DNA of 64,000 bases from contig JAVTVJ010000011.1 in NCBI GenBank assembly GCA_034509425.1, positions 8,136,001-8,200,000 on the forward strand, given 5' to 3'. The notes below the pieces were generated by a model. It did not search any database. It was not told where the DNA came from and was given only the letters and a program-made list of their open reading frames with translations. Positions 60,101-64,000 of this stretch are shown one piece after another. Each line of letters starts with the position of its first letter. The first letter of the stretch is position 1. The translations under genes and the position numbers were made by a program. The stretch comes from Eopsaltria australis. Taxonomy: Eukaryota > Chordata > Aves > Passeriformes > Petroicidae.

Positions 60101-62851
60101 GGATGCTCTCAAACACTGAATTTGGAAGTTTACTTTTGAGGCCAGTCAGGCTATCATTGTATTAATGTTTCAGTTGCCATCACCTGTGACAAAGCGTAAG
60201 AGTTGAGGGCACTGTGTCTGACATGGACACTACAAATGTTATTAAAATGGAACTCCAAGGAGCTGCTCTTCTCCAAAATGTCTTTCCAAATAACCCCACT
60301 GAGTCATCGTATGACATATGATGTGGACTTTTCAGTACATTTGAACAGGTCCTGAGATTCTTGGCAGAAAAAAGGAAAAACTATTATGGCCCACTGGAAT
60401 GATGCAAAAAACCTTATGTTAGTGTAACTATTTTAGAATAGATTAAATCTGGTCTCATCTTGGAAAGACTCCTTTTGGACAAACTCTGAATAGTCATAGA
60501 GAAATGATACCTGAAATAGAGGAAGTTCTTAAAGAGCTTCCAAATACAGAGGAACTTGTTAAAAGAAGGTGTTTATTGATTTTGTGATTAGTGGGGAGCA
60601 TTCAGACTAAATGACTCCTGTGGGTGTAGTCAGATAGATTAATGTCTTTATGTCATCAGTTGCACCTGCCATTAAATGAGTTCACGATTAATGGAATGCC
60701 ACTTTTTGAAACCAGTGCTGGAGAGGATTGAGTGGGAACATAAAAGACAGGAACATTATTGCTATTTGACAAAGTAAAAATAAAGTATTTACAAAGTATG
60801 TGGTGTGTGGGAATATTTTGGTGCTTTATAGAATATTCAGACTTTTTAATGCTCTTTTCTGGGTAGCTGATACAGTAGAAGGGAGATAGTTACAAAGACA
60901 GGTATAACTTCTAATAAAAGATAAAGTTGATACATAATGTGAGCAGGTGAGCAAAAAATGGAAATTATCTAGAAATGGAAACATAGTTCACCTGCAGCAG
61001 GTAAATAGGGCAGGAAGCCCTGCCATGCAGTGCGGCTGCTCCCCAGGCTGGTCTTGGGGGTACATCAGAGAGCTGCTCCAGGCAGGGAGGAGCCAGATCC
61101 AGTGGAAACAGACAAGGGTGGAAGTGCTGTGGGCACACTCAAGAAGATGTATGATGTGCTCACTGAGCTGGAAGCAGTAGGCTTTACATTAGTGGATACA
61201 TCACTTCCATGTGGATGGCTTCACTATGCATCAAAATGGTACAGGAAAAAAAAAAACCAAACCAACAACTCAGAAAGGATAATTTACAAGATGGTGTTAA
61301 GAAAAAGAGCCAAGGGATATGTTAAATTAAGCCATATCAGTGAGAAAAGGTACCAAAGCTCAGTTAGCTATTTGGTAGCACTTTTCTCCCACCATGAGGT
61401 AAATGACAAGATAGTGGCAACAGATGAGATTTATTTTAATGAAGTGTTCTCTCAGACAATCTTAGTGCTGTAGATTATGGAATTTAAGGAGGAAGGCCAA
61501 GTTCTTCACCATCAAACTAGGACTCACTTTAGCTTAATGTTGAACAGATATTCCGGATGTAGAATTTAACCAAAGTCCTAAAATGTTAGCTAGGTGATGG
61601 CAGATACGTTTTGTGCAGTATTTACACCATTTTAATGTAAATAATTATAACATGTGAACTCCTCAGGAAGCAGCTGCAAAACTTGTGTTTCAACAAGTCT
61701 GTCAAATTTCCACTTGAGGGTACTTTCAGGGTAGGAGTAAATACAATCGATAATGATTTTGGAGAGATGACAATAACAGCCTTCAGAGGATAATATTTTC
61801 TTCAAATATCGAGATTTTAAGACTGGTTATTACAGAGGGGCTAAAGAATTAGTCTTCCACTTGCTATTGAGTGGGACTCAGGCACTTCATTTCTTCTAAG
61901 TGGTTTGCAACTTGTAGCATAAAAACATAAAAGAATCACCTTCAGGGTTTTGTGTGCCCTTTAAAAGAAATGCAAATGGATGCAGACAGCATCCTCAGAA
62001 TAATTGCTTTTTTATATGCAGACTTACTGTTTGAAAATAAATGCCTCCAGATGACCACCTAATTTTATATATGTTAGTAAACTCATTATTGCACCAAGAG
62101 AGAATATTTTTAATGTGTACATTTTTCTGAATTTCAGTGGTTCCTCAGGTTTTTGCTTCTCTTGCATTTCAGGAATGTTTATCTTTGGCTTATTGGGAGC
62201 AAAAATAGCCATGTTCTTTTGCCTTGCAACGCTGACTTATTTCTTCTTTACTTTCCTTGTTTTACTATTGTGCTTACATGAACTAAATATTCAATCTGAG
62301 ACACATTTTATACTAGCACTGAATCTTCAGGGTTAAGGTGTATAATTTGGTATTCAACCATATGTGGGAAAAGTGTAAACAAATATACCTGTCTGTATGT
62401 GTACTATTTGAATACTGTACTTCAGGCACAATTTTGACTATTTCCCTTTAAGTACATTAAGACAAATGCACACATTTACATGCATATATTCCTACAGTTG
62501 CATACATAAAACATTTAGCATCTCACTAGTGAATCTGCATAGCTTCAGCACTAGAATAATTCTGGCCAACAGAACAGAGTGGGAAATTATGAGGGTAATG
62601 GTCTGTAACTGTATAAGCAGCTACCCTTTAAAAAGACAGAGTGAATCTACTGTTGTAAAGAACTTTTTTAACATCTTCCTGTAAAATAATCTTTTGAGTA
62701 ATCTTCTGAAGTCAGAATTGAGGTCATGCTAGATGTTTGTTCCCCTATATGACACAGAAATCAGCTCTGACTAGACCTATGCCCCACAATGTGCTTTACT
62801 CATAATCTAGATGTGCATGCAAATCAAATTGGATTTCAAAACCTGAAAAGT
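57181..62851. other. Gene-free stretch
   Basis: Mostly AT-rich unique sequence. A TATATGAGG unit is repeated at 59438-59456. A GC-richer patch at 60975-61140 begins a 147-codon open frame (61030-61473) with no recognised domain; see findings. Confidence 0.5.
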
Positions 62852-62999
<148 letters not shown>

Positions 63000-64000
63000 T
63001 AGTCTTATACTTCCATGCACTTTTTTTATTGCCAATGCTGAGGGTGTTCCTGATGCTGCTCAGGTGCATAACCACGGGAAGTAAAGCCTGTCTCATTCAG
63101 AGGACAGTGTCATTTGAAAAGTGTTTCTCTTGTTTCTGTCAGCAATAGCTGAGGAAGACTGGAAGAAGTGTCCAAGTTATTAACTAGTATCATAATAAAT
63201 AGGGAGCCTGGATAGAGCTTCAGAAACTAATAACTGCTATTAATGAGGTGTCTACGATCCATTCCTTGTAACACTGTCTTGAATCAATGAGTAGTTTCTA
63301 ATCCAGAACATGTGCTACCCTGAAGAGAATTCTGGTATAACAAGGAAATAAGGTACAAATTTAGAAAGATTTTTTCTCCCCAAGTCAAATTACTCTTCTT
63401 GAAGTGAGCTAAAGAACTTGGAAACTTCATATAAGTTTTGGGTAACGCAGCATGTTTTCATTCTCCTTCTTTCTTTTCATCTGTTGCTACTCACCCATTG
63501 AAATTTAATTTTCCTTTTTATTTTCTTCCTTCTTCTCTTCAGCCCATGGGTCATCTATTTATCATTACTGTGCTCAGCTCTTGTGTTAATCAACTACCCA
63601 TGTGAAATAAAATTGTATCATCATCTACTTGTGTCTAACAACCATGATTCAGCCATTCCATAAACCAAAAGGGCTGCCTTTTGAGGCAGGCTTGATCTCT
63701 CATTGCACTGAAAAAGACTGAAGAAACTTGATTGCAACACTTAAACATTTAGATATCCATGGGACAAAGCACTGCTGACTCCTCAATTCTTTCTTTATCT
63801 TCTAGAGAAAGGATTAAAAATAAGTATATGGCTAACATTTAAAGCCAAACAAGTTCCCAATGGAATTAAGTCACAATATTTTTGCAGTGAAGATGACTAA
63901 TCACCAGGGGAAAAAATATCTAATAGTGAATTCTTCATATACTGTCTCCAGTTCAACTTTGGATCTTTTTCTATAAGATAAGTAAGAATTTTTTCATCTT
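63000..64000. other. Gene-free stretch at the window edge
   Basis: AT-rich unique sequence with pyrimidine-rich tracts (for example TTTCCTTTTTATTTTCTTCC at about 63511). Nothing else recognised. Confidence 0.5.

Overview
The window reads as AT-rich vertebrate nuclear DNA from a bird. The host call rests on repeats. There are three clear CR1 retroposon 3' ends: about 10395-11137 (+), about 22690-23230 (-) and about 43860-44065 (+). One of them ends in the bird-type terminal motif ATGATTCTATGA. There are also isolated endogenous-retrovirus LTRs of avian, probably songbird, character, and I see no Alu or L1. There is no bacterial gene density, operon structure, CRISPR array or phage gene.

Protein-coding content is minimal. 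The short open frames across the window are what chance gives in AT-rich, intron-like or intergenic DNA. The best coding candidate is one exon at 27622-27874 (+): a strong splice acceptor, an ATG, 73 codons that begin with a hydrophobic signal or anchor segment, and a GTAAGT donor. I could not name the protein. A weaker pair of internal-exon-like segments lies at 41294-41372 and 41763-41851. The window is best read as intergenic DNA or long intron, possibly around one gene on the + strand.

Layout. 1-9.4 kb: unique sequence with an ancient SINE-like relic near 6.54 kb. 9.4-11.14 kb: simple repeats, then about 270 bp of nearly pure A/T microsatellite abutting a CpG-rich 16-bp minisatellite and a CR1. 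12.03-12.34 kb: reverse-oriented LTR with 4-bp target duplications. 16.4-16.8 kb: TAAT-rich, enhancer-like sequence. 19.28-20.91 kb: a 1.63-kb solo LTR with 5-bp target duplications. 22.7-23.2 kb: antisense CR1. 27.0-27.9 kb: a 51-bp duplication, then the candidate exon. 31.8 kb: a perfect 40-bp tandem duplication. 38.8-39.2 kb: an unusually CpG-rich unique block. 43.9 kb: CR1 tail. 48.0-48.3 kb: possible very old CR1 reverse-transcriptase relic. 50.0 kb: a cluster of heat-shock-element-like modules. 56.55-57.17 kb: solo LTR with 6-bp target duplications. 62.86-63.0 kb: GAGAAG microsatellite.

The three LTRs carry target duplications of 4, 5 and 6 bp, the sizes usual for ERV1, ERVL and ERVK insertions respectively, so three retroviral classes appear to have left solo LTRs here. 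Nothing in the window looks like a previously undescribed multi-gene system. The points most worth checking are the unnamed exon, the long ERVL-like LTR, the A/T-to-GC junction and the enhancer-like blocks.
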